This document shows, piece by piece, positions 21,205 through 31,640 of a stretch of DNA of 64,000 nucleotides. This DNA comes from Micrasema longulum (taxonomy: Eukaryota > Arthropoda > Insecta > Trichoptera > Brachycentridae): positions 79,723 through 143,722 of the forward strand of contig JAGVSM010002781.1 in the NCBI GenBank assembly GCA_022494885.1, read 5' to 3'. The notes under the pieces were generated by a model. The model made no database searches. It was not told the origin of the DNA and was given only the letters and a program-made list of their open reading frames with translations. Every line of letters begins with the position of its first letter. The stretch's first letter is position 1. The translations under genes and the position numbers were made by a program.

Positions 21205-21331
21205 TAAAATAAATAAAACAACTTTGTTTTTAACCACTAATTGTGATTTTTCACCAACCGGTTTCAAAGCAAACAAGCTTCAAAATAAAAATTAGTGGTT
21301 AAAAACAAAGTTGTTTTATTTATTTTATTAT
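21205..21331 (-). ncRNA. Near-perfect 39 bp inverted repeat around a GAAACCGGT hammerhead-like core
   Basis: 'ataaaataaataaaacaact' plus 'ttgtttttaaccactaatt' (21205-21243) is mirrored by 'aattagtggttaaaaacaaa' plus 'gttgttttatttattttat' (21291-21330). On the minus strand the ~47 bp between them reads 'ttgaagcttgtttgctttg' then AAACCGGTTGG, the layout of a shortened CUGAAG...GAAACCGGU hammerhead-like motif. The first core box starts T instead of C. Probably a Penelope-like or related repeat end. Confidence 0.45.
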
Positions 21332-21472
21332 AATGAATTACCACAAAGTTAGTGCTTCAAATATAAACTTTATATAGAAAAAATAGGAATTCATACTTTT
21401 TTCATACGACAGCAGTAGATACTTTAAATAAATGAGTTACGCCCTGGTGCTTTTTTTAATCTTTTCTATCTC

Positions 21473-21785
21473 CTAGAGAGTGGTTATTTATGGATTTTTT
21501 TTTGCATCGACATACTGTGATCATCATCATATCTATATGGCCACACTAATGATTAAACATCAAATAAATACCAACACGTGAAACCATACAAAATGGTTTT
21601 TATTTTGAACATAATTGCGACCATAAACATTAGGTCTAGTTGACTAAACCGTATTAGTTTGTTATCCTTTTTTTAAACTGTTTTATACATCATCTGACGT
21701 TTAATCATCAGTGTGGCCATTATATTATGGAGAAGAGTGTCAGCGCATGCAAAAAATACAAATCCCTAAATTTACCACTCTCTAA
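21473..21785. mobile_element. MITE-4, 313 bp inverted-repeat element
   Basis: The ends 'ctagagagtggttatttatg' and 'ctaaatttaccactctctaa' pair, and inner blocks 'tatggccacactaatgatta' / 'taatcatcagtgtggccat' pair as well, giving arms of ~85 bp. A target duplication of TA or TTA type is possible but not clear. Non-coding. Confidence 0.7.
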
Positions 21786-21835
21786 AAAAGATATGTACAA
21801 TGTAAAATTAATTTTTCTCTATGGAATACAAAAAT

Positions 21836-22010
21836 GTGAACAATTTTGTTTTCCGTACATATTAAATTGTAGGTTATTGAGGAAAAGGCTTTGAATATTT
21901 ATAAAAAAGATACATATTTTCGTATATAAATATCGATTTTACTTAAATACCGTCTTGATATGTACCAATAAAGATTGCCTTTGTAATCGCGACCCTGTTC
22001 TCTCTAATAA
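21836..22010 (+). repeat. Dispersed repeat R5, copy 1
   Basis: 'aaatatcgattttacttaaa', 'cttgatatgtaccaataaag' and 'aatcgcgaccctg' recur in the same order at 46965-47130 ('aaatatcgatgttagtttta', 'cttgatatgtaccaatgaag', 'aatcacgacgcag'). Identity unknown. Confidence 0.6.
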
Positions 22011-22950
22011 AGTCGATAAATTAACATGTTTACGTTACTGCATTTTTTCTCCTTACAATGACAGTTTTTTTTAAACTTTTAAACATATTTACAATTTTCA
22101 GTTACTTTATATTTGTATATTATAATTGCACAACGGTAAACGAATTCAAAAGAATTAATTGACCATTGCATTATTTCCTGTTGCTGAATCCAATTTACTG
22201 AAATTAACAACAATTACATAATTATTTTCTAAATGCTTTAACGACAAACTAACCTGTTTGGGACACGTCACTATTTATTGGATAAATCTCAATTTTTTAC
22301 TAATGTCTTTTTTTAAAACCTATTCTGGCTATTCTTTATTCTTAATATCACGTAAAATATATGTCTCTATTGATAACCTTATCATTTGACAAGCAGTTTT
22401 GCTTGTATTTAAGATTTTTTTTGCATTTTGCTCATATCGATAAATTTCGTTAGTTTTTCTAACCGATTTTTCTTCTCAGAGTTTTTTCCTGAGAGCAGCC
22501 AATTTATTATTTTTTTTTCTTTGAAATTTACAGTAGGTATAGGTACATAAGTTCCAAATACAAAAAAAAAACTACATCATAAACAATTCGAAATTCCCAC
22601 AAAGGCATGGCCAGTGTGTGGGTATATGTTTTATTACAATTTTAAATCAAGTTTACTGGAAGAATACAATAGATATTAAAAATAAAAACACATTTTTCTG
22701 TTAACAAAAATGAGACAATTTTAAATTCAAATAATTTTATTCTAACATATTATTGTCCTTATAAAATGCATTAAACAGGTTTGAAGCTATGAAAAACGAG
22801 TGTCTTTGCCCGAGTCTGGATTTAGAATAAGGGATTTAAAGTTAACCATTCAATCTTTGGCTGGATCTATTAAATTTTTAGAAAGTAAATAGTAAAACAT
22901 AATAACATATTTTAGACATTGCTGGCAAAAGATTTTTCGTAGCTTCAAAA
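22011..22950. other. Unassigned A+T-rich DNA
   Basis: About 940 bp without a supported gene, RNA or repeat. Confidence 0.4.
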
Positions 22951-22954
22951 GTTC

Positions 22955-23430
22955 AGCTTCCTAGTATAAATATACTACAAAGACAGCAAAATAAAATATA
23001 AAAAGTTAGTACATCACCTCTTTCATCTAACCGCAACTAAAGAACTGTAAAAATAAAGAAACATAACTGAACTCTTTCAACTAGAAACCTTAAACTTATT
23101 GCTATTCATTAGTCACTGAAGTAGTTATAGACCAAGGAATGAAAAACTTGAAAAATATTGTAGTTTACATGTACACAATACAAGAATATCTAAACAACAT
23201 CATATTTACAATATTCTAAAACGAGACAAGAACAGTCGAGACTAATAAACAAGGGACTGAAATTAAACAATAAACTACGAGACAAAACTAAACAAAAGAC
23301 ACAGACAACCTTTACAAAAGATTTAAAAAATATTATCAATTACATTAGAATATGAATTTCAAAAAAGAAAAAATATTTTGTTCAATGTATGTAATCCGCA
23401 AAGGTTTAAAAATAAATTTAAAATAAAAAC
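22955..23430 (+). pseudogene. LINE-D, RT C-terminal end (degraded)
   Basis: Sense fragments in shifting frames: 'LQRQQNKI', 'LTATKEL', 'ITELFQLETLNLL', 'HVHNTRIS', 'ETKLNKRHRQPLQKI'. The same series is better preserved on the minus strand at 63484-63050. It is the region after the RT catalytic core of a non-LTR element. Multiple stops and shifts; dead. Confidence 0.75.
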
Positions 23431-23499
23431 ATCATTTAAAAAATTCACCAGAAATAGATAAACTTGTGGTTGTCAAATTTGACGGTTTTTATGTAATTT

Positions 23500-23852
23500 T
23501 TTTTTGTCCTGGAATTATTATTATTAAAAATGTTTGGTGAGCTGAATCCCTTCTTACAATCTTTACATTATCTATATTTTTAAGTATCATTATTTTTTAT
23601 ATGTTTTCGTACGATCCTCCAATATCTTTAATTATCCAATATGTGTATTTTTATGCAATCCAGAAAAATGTTTTGATTACTTATTATTTAATTGTAAATA
23701 TTGTTTAAATCGACGCCTTATATGGTTAAATTCATGTTAATACATCTAATTGGATAGCAGGCCTTATTGTAAATTCTCATTTTTTTTCTCTATGAACAAG
23801 TATTGTAACCTGTTTGTAATCCAATCAAATAAAAATAAAATAAAATGAAATA
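23500..23852 (+). mobile_element. LINE 3' UTR and AATAA tail, family uncertain
   Basis: T-rich 3' UTR-like DNA ending 'ctgtttgtaatccaatcaaa' and an AATAAAAATAAAAT tail. 'aattggatagcaggccttat' (23750) recurs at 50578-50598 immediately before the first hAT-like element, so it is a dispersed repeat end. It may belong to LINE-D just upstream. Confidence 0.5.
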
Positions 23853-24118
23853 AGAAAAAATAAGTTGGGACCTAATGGGTTAAATATTTAGACCTGATCC
23901 TTAATAATATAGGCATGCTTTCCATTGCAACATGAAATGACGCATATCATGCAGTCGTGCATTTTTTGCGTATTTAAATAACATAATATTGTATGCAAAT
24001 TTAAGCCTATTATGTTTGAAATCGAGAGTGTTCTCTAGAGCGATTTTTAAAATCTAACTTCAATTATTATTGTATTATAATCTTGTAACGTATAGGGGTT
24101 ACTTAACATAAGTTTTAC

Positions 24119-24373
24119 ATATTACAACAAAGATGGATAATATTTTAAATAAGGAAATTTAGAAGTCTAGGCATTTACAGGGCTTACTGTCATTGACTGA
24201 TTTAAGTGATAACTTTACTTAGTGTGTAACATTTACAATTTTGCCTATGTTTGAACATCAATATTTCTTAAATTCTTTCCACTGATGATTTTTGTAAAGT
24301 CTTAGGAGCTGAAACTATTATTAATGCGGAAGAGATTCATCTGACTAAATTATTTCACCTACATACGAAGCAA
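24119..24373. mobile_element. FB-1, left half and middle
   Basis: 'tattacaacaaagatggata', 'agaagtctaggcatttacag', 'tgtgtaacatttacaatttt', 'ttctttccactgatgatttt', 'ctgaaactattattaatgcg' and 'cacctacatacgaagcaacg' follow the order of the complete copy at 16003 on its opposite strand. The far arm is missing. Confidence 0.7.
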
Positions 24374-24412
24374 CGCCTTAAAATTGTTTTTTTTTTGGGT
24401 GATGCCTTGTTA

Positions 24413-24600
24413 ATTGGATTCGTTCCGACGTTTCGACTACCATTGCAGAAGCGGTATTTAGGGTAAACAACTTAGGGTAACAAAACATCATGGAAGCTAA
24501 AAATCTTCAGGCAAATACAAATTTTACCCTGAAGATGGCTCCTGCAATGGTTACTGAAACGTCCCAATAAAGGCGATCACCCAATAAAGGCGATCAAACA
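24413..24600. repeat. Inverted pair of GAAACGTC hammerhead-like modules
   Basis: Plus strand 24529-24563: CTGAAGA, 'tggctcctgcaatggttact', GAAACGTC. Minus strand around 24462-24424: 'cgcttctgcaatggtagtc' then GAAACGTCGG. The shared 'ctgcaatggt' loop shows they are inverted copies of one module. The layout (core box, stem-loop, GAAA, CGUC) resembles hammerhead-type motifs of Penelope-like elements, but with the same one-nucleotide excess before stem II as the other copies. Confidence 0.4.
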
Positions 24601-24689
24601 TTAATAAATAAAAACAACCATTTTGGAAGCATTAAAATCCAAAAAATAAATACTTGTCTGTTTGTGCTTTCCACATTTTAATAATTTTG

Positions 24690-25590
24690 TAGAATCAAAC
24701 TATTTGAAGATGATGCACTTGTTTACATATCCGGAGATGGTTATGATAAAGAAATAAATAAGATAAATTTTAGTTAAGAAATATTTCAAAATAGTTAAAA
24801 GTGAACAAATTACAATCAAATATTGCAAAAATAAAATATTGAAGTATTCCGAAATAAATATTCCCTCAAGTACATTATTAATATTGATAATCAAGTAGTA
24901 AATTTTGTAGATAAAATAAAGTATTTTGGAGAGTACTCAGATACAAATTTCAATTTGACAACACATTCTCAATATGTAAATAAAAAAAAATATGAAAAGA
25001 TAAAGAAATAAAATAGATTTGAAGAGGAGTGTTCTTATTTACAAATCAATCGTTTGCCCACACATGAATTACTATTATTCTGTTCTTTTTTAAGTACCTC
25101 GTGAAGGGCAAATTAAAAACACAAGAAATATTTAAAATATAGCAAAGAAGATTGTACTAAAAATAAAAATATAATATTTTAATGTCGAAAAAATGAGCAA
25201 AGAAACTGGCATGCTCACAGTAAAGCAACAAATAATACATTCTTTTATGCATGAAATAATTAAGGGGATAAATAAAATAAAATAGACAATAAAATTTTAC
25301 CAAAAATGTTATACATACAAAACTAGATATGAAATAAAATAGATTACCAACGAGGAGAAAAATACAGTCAGAAAACTCATTGTACAAATAATTAAAACTG
25401 TGCATTAAGTTACCCGAAGAAATAAAAGAAATTGAAAGTCTTAAAACATTTCATATTAATTACAAAAAATTTGTTCTCAAATTTTTTTAAGCGAAATCGT
25501 AATGTTATTAAAAGTTTACATTAGTTCTTTAAATGTTATGGAATTTCTTAATAAAGCATAAATAAATAAATTAGTATGTAAATAAATAAA
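24690..25590 (+). pseudogene. LINE-C relic including the RT catalytic motif
   Basis: Over several frames: 'IKLFEDDALVYISGDG' (RT motif, FADD changed to FEDD), 'NKINFS', 'VFRNKYSLKYI', then 'VNFVDKIKYFGEYSDTNFNL', 'IYKSIVCPHMNYC', 'LTVKQQIIH' and a final 'KLPEEIKEIESLKTFHINYK'-type end near 25480. The tail ends with AATAAATAAATTAG sequence by 25590. Stops and frameshifts are frequent; it is more decayed than 33425-34241 but reaches further into the RT domain. Confidence 0.8.
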
Positions 25591-26638
25591 TTAGATTTTA
25601 TTAAAAAATAAATATGCATCGAAGAAATATTTTAATGTGTGATTTAACAATTTTAGCGTTGAAAATATAACATGTGGCTTGATCATACTTATTAACATAT
25701 TATTATTATTATTTGAGTTTTTCAGCTTTGAACTTTATGCCACCCTAATAATTGGTAAGCGAATTTTGGGCAACCCTAGTTTATCGCGCCCAAAACTCGT
25801 GGCGCCAAAACTTTACGGAAGGCTAATAAAGACAATAATTTAAAATATTAATATTTAAAATATTATCTTAATTAACTGACATTGTTAGTAGTTATCGATT
25901 TTTTTTTTTTTGCGTAAGAGGACTAAAAAATGATCAATCATGTTTTTATATTGACTTATCTGCACGATACGATTTATTCAGAATTTATTATTTTCAATTA
26001 ATATTTGTAAATAATTTGTTTTGACGATTTTTCCCTTACTTATATACTAATATCATATTTGAAACTTGTTTTTATTTTCCATTTGAATTGTGAAATCTGT
26101 AATTGTTTTTTCATCTTATAAAACGGGCATATTTTTGTCCCGCAAATGACCATTAAGCTTAGCCAATATATCGACTACGTCCGTTACTCTGTTTTCTGTA
26201 TCTCAGTGTTTCTTATCTGGTCAGAGAGTTGCATATGTAGCATGGCTCTTTCATGTTTCATCTATGCTATTTGGAGCTCTCTTTTAGTCAATTTGGTGAG
26301 TGTGTTTCTGCTCCATAATTCAAGAATCTATTCATTTTGCTATTTGCTGCCAACCTAAGACCAACTTCCTTTTAAAACTCAGCAATCTGGTTATCTCTAG
26401 AGTAAAACGTTGTGGCTGAGATATGTTAAAAGACCAAAAATGGACAGTGGACAGAACTGACTGAGATGAATATGATATTTTTGTCAAGGCTGTAAGGTTT
26501 TTTACATAAAATAAATAAAACAGACTGAATAAAATTGGTTATAAAAAAAAAAGAAATTAAAGCACAGTACCCAGTCTTGAAAAAAAAATTATTTTAATGT
26601 TTTTGTCTTCTAAATCTATTGTAACAGACAGGGAAAGT
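25591..26638. other. Unassigned A+T-rich DNA
   Basis: No supported gene. 25740-25830 is slightly more GC-rich ('gcgcccaaaactcgtggcgc') and contains a small imperfect palindrome, without a known identity. Confidence 0.4.
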
Positions 26639-26639
26639 T

Positions 26640-26815
26640 ACTGTGTAACCTTTGTGTAACTTATGTTCGAACATCCATAAGCCTTGTTTATTTATTTTTA
26701 ATTTTCTCGATCTCCGTACTAATATTTAAATCTTAATTACTCTCTAGAGGGTGAAATTCATACATCACCTACAAACGTTTGGACAAACTCAAAATATTGT
26801 TAAAATTTTAATGAT
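26640..26815. mobile_element. FB-1 fragments
   Basis: 'cttatgttcgaacatccata' (inner part) and, at 26765-26810, 'tacaaacgtttggacaaact' with 'caaaatattgtt', the outer terminus. The segments between are lost or diverged. Confidence 0.5.
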
Positions 26816-26892
26816 TTTGTGTTCTCACCAGGAATCGAACACGAAGACTTCCTTGCGTGAGTTGAGCGCCTTAGACCAATTGTGTGGTTTTC
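26816..26892 (-). mobile_element. SINE-2 head
   Basis: Minus strand: 'caattggtctaaggcgctca' (A-box region), 'actcacgcaaggaagtcttc', 'gtgttcgattcctggtgaga' (B box). The same head as 49688-49760. The 3' body is absent. Confidence 0.6.
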
Positions 26893-27238
26893 CTTACCTA
26901 CTATATGCAAAGGGTAATAAAGATTGCATTTGCGTAATGTCATTATCCCTATCGGGTTGAATATAAAATTTAACATTTTAGTCGGGTCAATGGTGTTAAA
27001 ATTACTGTGAGTTCTTGTAGAAATTTTTAATGATAAGAAATACAGTAAGCCCGAGAAAGATTTATTTTTGATAATTTGTATATATTACCCTTCCCTTTTC
27101 TGTTATTTCGGAAGGGGCGTGTTTAGATCACGGAACCACCAACCAGAAGGGATCAATAACTCACCCCTTTGCACATGCGCATAAATTAAATATCACCTAC
27201 AAAATTGCCAGATGGAAAACTGATAATTTCAACCATGA
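26893..27238. other. Unassigned spacer
   Basis: No supported feature. Confidence 0.35.
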
Positions 27239-27239
27239 A

Positions 27240-27490
27240 AATAAATCCTCTGTCCGGGCCGATAAGGAATACAGTTCTGTATGCGAAACAGAGAAATAAT
27301 CCTGAGCGAGTGTTTTTCACTCGACATATTATACTCTCAGGTAAAAACTATGAAAAAAGAAAATCGAGTGAAGACAAGTCCAGTTCACCTTGTAGTGTAG
27401 TAATTCCAGTTATGATGCCTGTTTTTTTTATATAAGCTGGTTTTACATTGTCTCTGGACTGGCACCTGAAGCGTAAGACTGATGACTTTT
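27240..27490 (+). mobile_element. SINE-1 with upstream module
   Basis: The upstream module 'tccgggccgataaggaatac' and 'cctgagcgagtgtttttcac' is followed by 'aaaatcgagtgaagacaagt', a decayed tRNA head ('ttgtagtgtagtaattccag') and body start 'gtctctggactggcacctga' with 'agcgtaagactgatgac'. The B box is lost and the 3' half is absent. Confidence 0.65.
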
Positions 27491-27884
27491 CTATTTTTTT
27501 TCCTTTATACTAAAGCTTAATACAAAGAATCTTGTAAAGCCTAAGAAAACGTTGAAAAAACGTGTATTTGAATTACAAATTTTTATCTACTTCGCTGCGC
27601 GCGATTTTCGTAAAAATTTGAATCGAGGGAACCGAGTGAATATTTGGTCCGTCGGTCGCAAACTAGTTTTTTTAAAAATTTAATCAGGGGCACCTGGGCT
27701 GTATATTGAAGTAGAACAGACGTAGCGTCGCCTGAGGTGTTGTAGATGCATTTACCTAAGAAACACATGTATTTGTGCATTGTATAAAATACTTCAATCA
27801 CTGTTTGCCTATTTCCTCTCTTGAATGTGATTGAGACTTGCATCATTTATTGTACTAGGAAACGTCTTTTCAGATATCTTTTCA
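27491..27884. other. Unassigned spacer
   Basis: No recognised gene; the minus-strand frame 27583-27846 has no known motif. Confidence 0.35.
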
Positions 27885-28170
27885 AAACAAAAAAATATCA
27901 CGCCGTTTCTTCTTAAGGGTAGGCAGAGAGGATAGAACGCCGTATTACCCTGCCTTTGCATGCATTCCTCGGTTATTCCAACTTTTGACATGTCCATTTT
28001 CAAGTATTTGCTGGATTTGGTTGAGTCACGTTTTTCTCGGTCTTCCTAATTTTCTGCATCCATCAATATCCGCATCGTAAATCCTTTTAGCCATCCTTTC
28101 GTCGTCCATTCGCTCAATATGTCCAAACCAACGCGACACTCCATTCTTGATTTTGTCGATGATGCTTACA
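27885..28170 (-). pseudogene. LINE-G (RTE-like), C-terminal end of ORF
   Basis: Minus strand: 'IIDKIKNGVSRWFGHIERMD', 'ERMAKRIYDADIDG', 'RKLGRPRKT', stop in place of Trp, 'LNQIQQILENGHVKSWNNRG'. This 'WFGHIERM...GRPRKTW' arrangement is the usual C-terminus of RTE-like insect LINEs. The longer relative is at 43642-44200. Only the last ~95 codons remain, with an in-frame stop. Confidence 0.85.
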
Positions 28171-28735
28171 TAGATATCTAGTCAATTTTGTTGAAATCCT
28201 TGGTCGGCTAAATCCTGCGACGGTTTGGATTAATCAAAATATTGCTGAGAATTTATGTTTCGAGTAAAGCAATTTATCTGATTTATGTCAAGGTAAACAA
28301 TGTAAATATTGTGTTTTAAGACAACTTACGCTTTATATTCACACGCCACTGCAATAAATTGTTATGTAGTTCACAAGTGTAGCTGGTTTACGCGCCATGT
28401 ATTTCACATTATCAATATTTCCCAACACTAATCATAGTGTCGTTTCGCCATGGTAAAAAAACTAATTAAGTCAACATAGTGATACTTACATATTTACCAT
28501 GGACCGTCATGTATTTTTTAAGTATATCAGAATTTTTAGTTAAAATAAAAGAATCAAATATTTGTTGGAATGAGTTTATTTTTTATTATGTTTGAAAAGA
28601 TAAAACTACACCTCTATTTTTTCTAAATAAAAAATGGTGGTCATGGAGTGAAAGAGGAACATTGTGAAATCACGCGGTGACTCGTCACCTTAGTCGCATT
28701 GCAATCGTGAGCAGAAGCGTGTATCCTATATAATT
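28171..28735. other. Unassigned spacer
   Basis: A short inverted repeat 'ccatggtaaa' (28449) / 'tttaccatgg' (28493) is the only structure noted. Confidence 0.35.
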
Positions 28736-28743
28736 GTTGCTAA

Positions 28744-29585
28744 ATGAATTATCAACTAAATTTAAATATTTCTAAATGTTACGTTTTGTCATATACAAGG
28801 GAATTAAAAATTATTTTTTTACGGTACTGTATGGGAGTGTGTTCTATTAAGCGAACTGCTACTGTCAAAGATCTGGGAGTTATGTTTGATGCTGAACTGA
28901 AATTTCATACTCACATGGGCACTGTCTGTGACAGTACGCGTAAAATGTTGGGATTTGTCTCGGAACAGCTAAGGTGTTCTTAAATACTCGTGTTCGTCTT
29001 TAACTCATTAGTGCGAAGCTGACTTGAATGTGGATCTCTGATCTAGGTGCCCCACGAATTGAAGTACTCTGTTATGCTGGAGATGGTTTAGAAGAAATTT
29101 CTAAGGGATCTTCACTTAAGGGAGTGCGGATACTATACGTGGTTGTGCCCGACTGACTTCATACTAGGAATGCTTGGCTCCAATAGTTTGGAGAAAAGAA
29201 ATGCATACTTGCTTATGAATTATTTCAGATTGATCCGTGGTATAACGATCAACATAGGTACAATGGAGAGTACTTTTCTTAATGTTCCTAATGACTACCT
29301 TAGACATAGGCAGCTTAAGCTGTTTTATCTTCCTGCTTGCAGAATCAACCTGCCGATGGTAATGGCAGCAGGGAGAGCAATGTCCTTACACAACCGTATC
29401 TCTTCGGATATCGATATCTTTCATATTAGTGAAAAAAAGATCAGAGAGAAAAGCATCTTTTTTCTTTAATTGCTGGGTATTTCTATTTTACCATTCTTGT
29501 ATATTCAAATTTAAGCATATTTTTTTTTGTGTTATGTAGGCCTTGAAACATTTTTGTAACGTAAATAAACGTATAAAAAAAAGAA
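28744..29585 (+). pseudogene. LINE-E, RT C-terminal end, 3' UTR and tail
   Basis: Frame 28744-28980: 'LNLNISKCYVLSYTR', 'TVKDLGVMFDAELKFHTHM', 'TRKMLGFV'. Related sequence continues after a break in 29143-29469: 'MLGSNSLEKRNAYLLMNYFR', 'YLRHRQLKLFYLPACRINLP', 'RAMSLHNRISSDIDIFHISE'. The middle (28980-29140) is shifted and partly scrambled. The 3' UTR ends 'gtaacgtaaataaacgtata' with an A run at 29577. The family is jockey/CR1-like and distinct from LINE-A to D. Confidence 0.85.
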
Positions 29586-31140
29586 ATTGAAATTAGCGTA
29601 TTGCGACGAATCCCCGTGTTTTATTTTATGCTAATTATATTCTTTTAGTATTTTTTGTTGCAGCAATTTATATATTTTCAATAAATACAGTGCACATTTT
29701 TGTAAAAAAATATTAAAGTCAAATAATATGGGCAAATTTGGTTATCCTCTTTTTACAAACAAAAAAATATTTCGCGTTGACTGATAGAAAGTACACTTCT
29801 GTCCCCTGCCCTGGGTATCTGATTTTGAAGAAATATTCATTTATATGTTTTATAAAACCTGTAAAAAATACATCGAAGTTCATCTAGCTTTTTGAAATAT
29901 CTTTTTTTACGTAAACAAAGTGTTTTGATTTACTCACACAAATCAATACCAACGATGATATATTATTAAATATGCTTCCTATATCATCGGATCTTTATGT
30001 ATCTTCCGTCCAAAATTTACCAAAGAAAAAAGAAAGATTTATGATCGGAAGTGCCAGAGTTACTTGCACTTTCAAATTTTGGAAATACAACAAAGTTGTG
30101 GAGAAGAAATACGAAATGGAGGTAACAATTAAAAACAAATATAACAATTAAAAACAAATACAACAATTAAAAACATGGGAATGATGAAATGGAGACTAGT
30201 GTTAAATCTGATTCAACAGATAGTGAGTAAATATATATATATTTATACATTTTCGAAACAAAATAAAAAAAGTTACGTAAAACCAAAATATTTTTTTTTA
30301 CTTATGCTTAAATTTGTTGCTTATTTTTATGGCAGAAACGTAAAAATGATATTTAAAACATGTTTTTAGTAATAAATTATGAAAATATCTTTTTTATCAT
30401 GTTTAGTAAATTTAGGCTCATTGTGCATCGCCGTCGGTCCAATTTTTGGCCACAAATTCTGCGATTCTGTCGGAATGGCGTTCGTTTTGTTAGCTTACAA
30501 TATTTAACTCTCTTTTTCCTTTGGCGTGAAGCTAGTACACATTACATCTAATAACTTTACTATCTCCATAAACTGAAAAAATCTGGATTAATATTTTCAA
30601 TATTCCTTCGTTACATTTACGTATCGTTTAAAATATTTTTATATTAAACATTTAGTACTTATTGGAATAAGAAAGAGCATTCTATCGAAAGTCGAAGATA
30701 AATCAACAATACAATAGAAAGTTTACCGATGTGTCGCATGTTGCGGAGTATGAAGTAAAAGAGTACCGAACATAAAATTGTTTCACACTCTCTAAACGTC
30801 TCACTCTTAACACTACAGGTATATTTGGGGGCGAGAGAGATAATTTTACGCGTCACACACTCGACAGAGCAATTGCCAGTACTTTTTCCAGACGCCAGTT
30901 AGTAGCTCACCGGGTTTCGTCAAGGGCGGTTCTTTCACCCGCGCTATGAGTATGAGCTAAATGTGTTTTCGTGTAAGCAATTAGATTATCAATATTATCA
31001 CTTTTGACTTCAACTATAAATAATAAAAGCAACACCATATGAATGTTCAATTTACCCGATTTCAAAAAAATATTTTTTTGCATGTGTAATGATTACACAG
31101 CACAGTTACGCGTGGTTGTTTTTGGCCTAGTAAAAAAAGG
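29586..31140. other. Unassigned A+T-rich DNA
   Basis: About 1.5 kb without a recognised gene or repeat. Frames at 30175, 30360 and 30659 lack motifs. There is a short tandem 'acaattaaaaacaaatata' (x3) at 30123-30175 and a small (TA) run at 30228-30246. Confidence 0.4.
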
Positions 31141-31146
31141 GTAAAA

Positions 31147-31330
31147 TTAAAAAGTTAGTTTGTTTCCATAAACCATAGACGTGACGTTGTTCCATAGGAA
31201 ATAATCCAATGGCTTTAAATCACAGGATTGTAGCGGCCAATTAGCAGGACAATTTTTGGAAGTAATGTTGTCGCCAAATTTATCGCGAAGTAAATTCAAA
31301 GTTTTACGAAGATCCCTATTACATGTATGG
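31147..31330 (-). pseudogene. DDE transposase relic (Tc1/mariner-like)
   Basis: An uninterrupted minus-strand run of about 54 codons from 31311 to the stop at 31147: 'LRKTLNLLRDKFGDNITSKN', 'CPANWPLQSCDLKPLDYFLW', 'NNVTSMVYGNKLTF'. 'W-P-x-(R)-S-x-D-L-x-P-L-D-(F/Y)-F-L-W' is the third-catalytic-residue region of a DDE transposase group widespread in insects. The first Met-start filter hides it. The rest of the gene is not recognisable upstream. Confidence 0.8.
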
Positions 31331-31479
31331 CGAAGTGAAGAATATTTTTAAAAGTCAATTTCTGCAATTTGCAAATTAATTTGAGTATAATTTCAAAATC
31401 CAAATGTAAAAACAAACTGTCAACATTAGTTTGACAAGAAAAAGTACCAATTGAAATTTCTCACGTCTAAAAAAACATA

Positions 31480-31640
31480 TTATATGTAAGTCCCGGGGGT
31501 TACGAAATATTATTGTGTAAAAACATCCCTTTAAACAAAGATTTTATGTCAATCATATAGGAAATTGAACTTGAGACCATTTGCATGGCAAATGCAAACG
31601 CGCTCTCTATTCCTATTATTTGATCACGAGGCGGACATAA
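31480..31640 (-). mobile_element. SINE-1, head and upper body
   Basis: Minus strand: 'gtccgcctcgtgatcaaata', 'gcatttgccatgcaaatggt', 'ctcaagttcaatttccta' then 'tatgattgacataaaatc' and 'ttacacaataatatttcgta'. It aligns in order with 2480-2636. The 3' half is gone. Confidence 0.65.
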
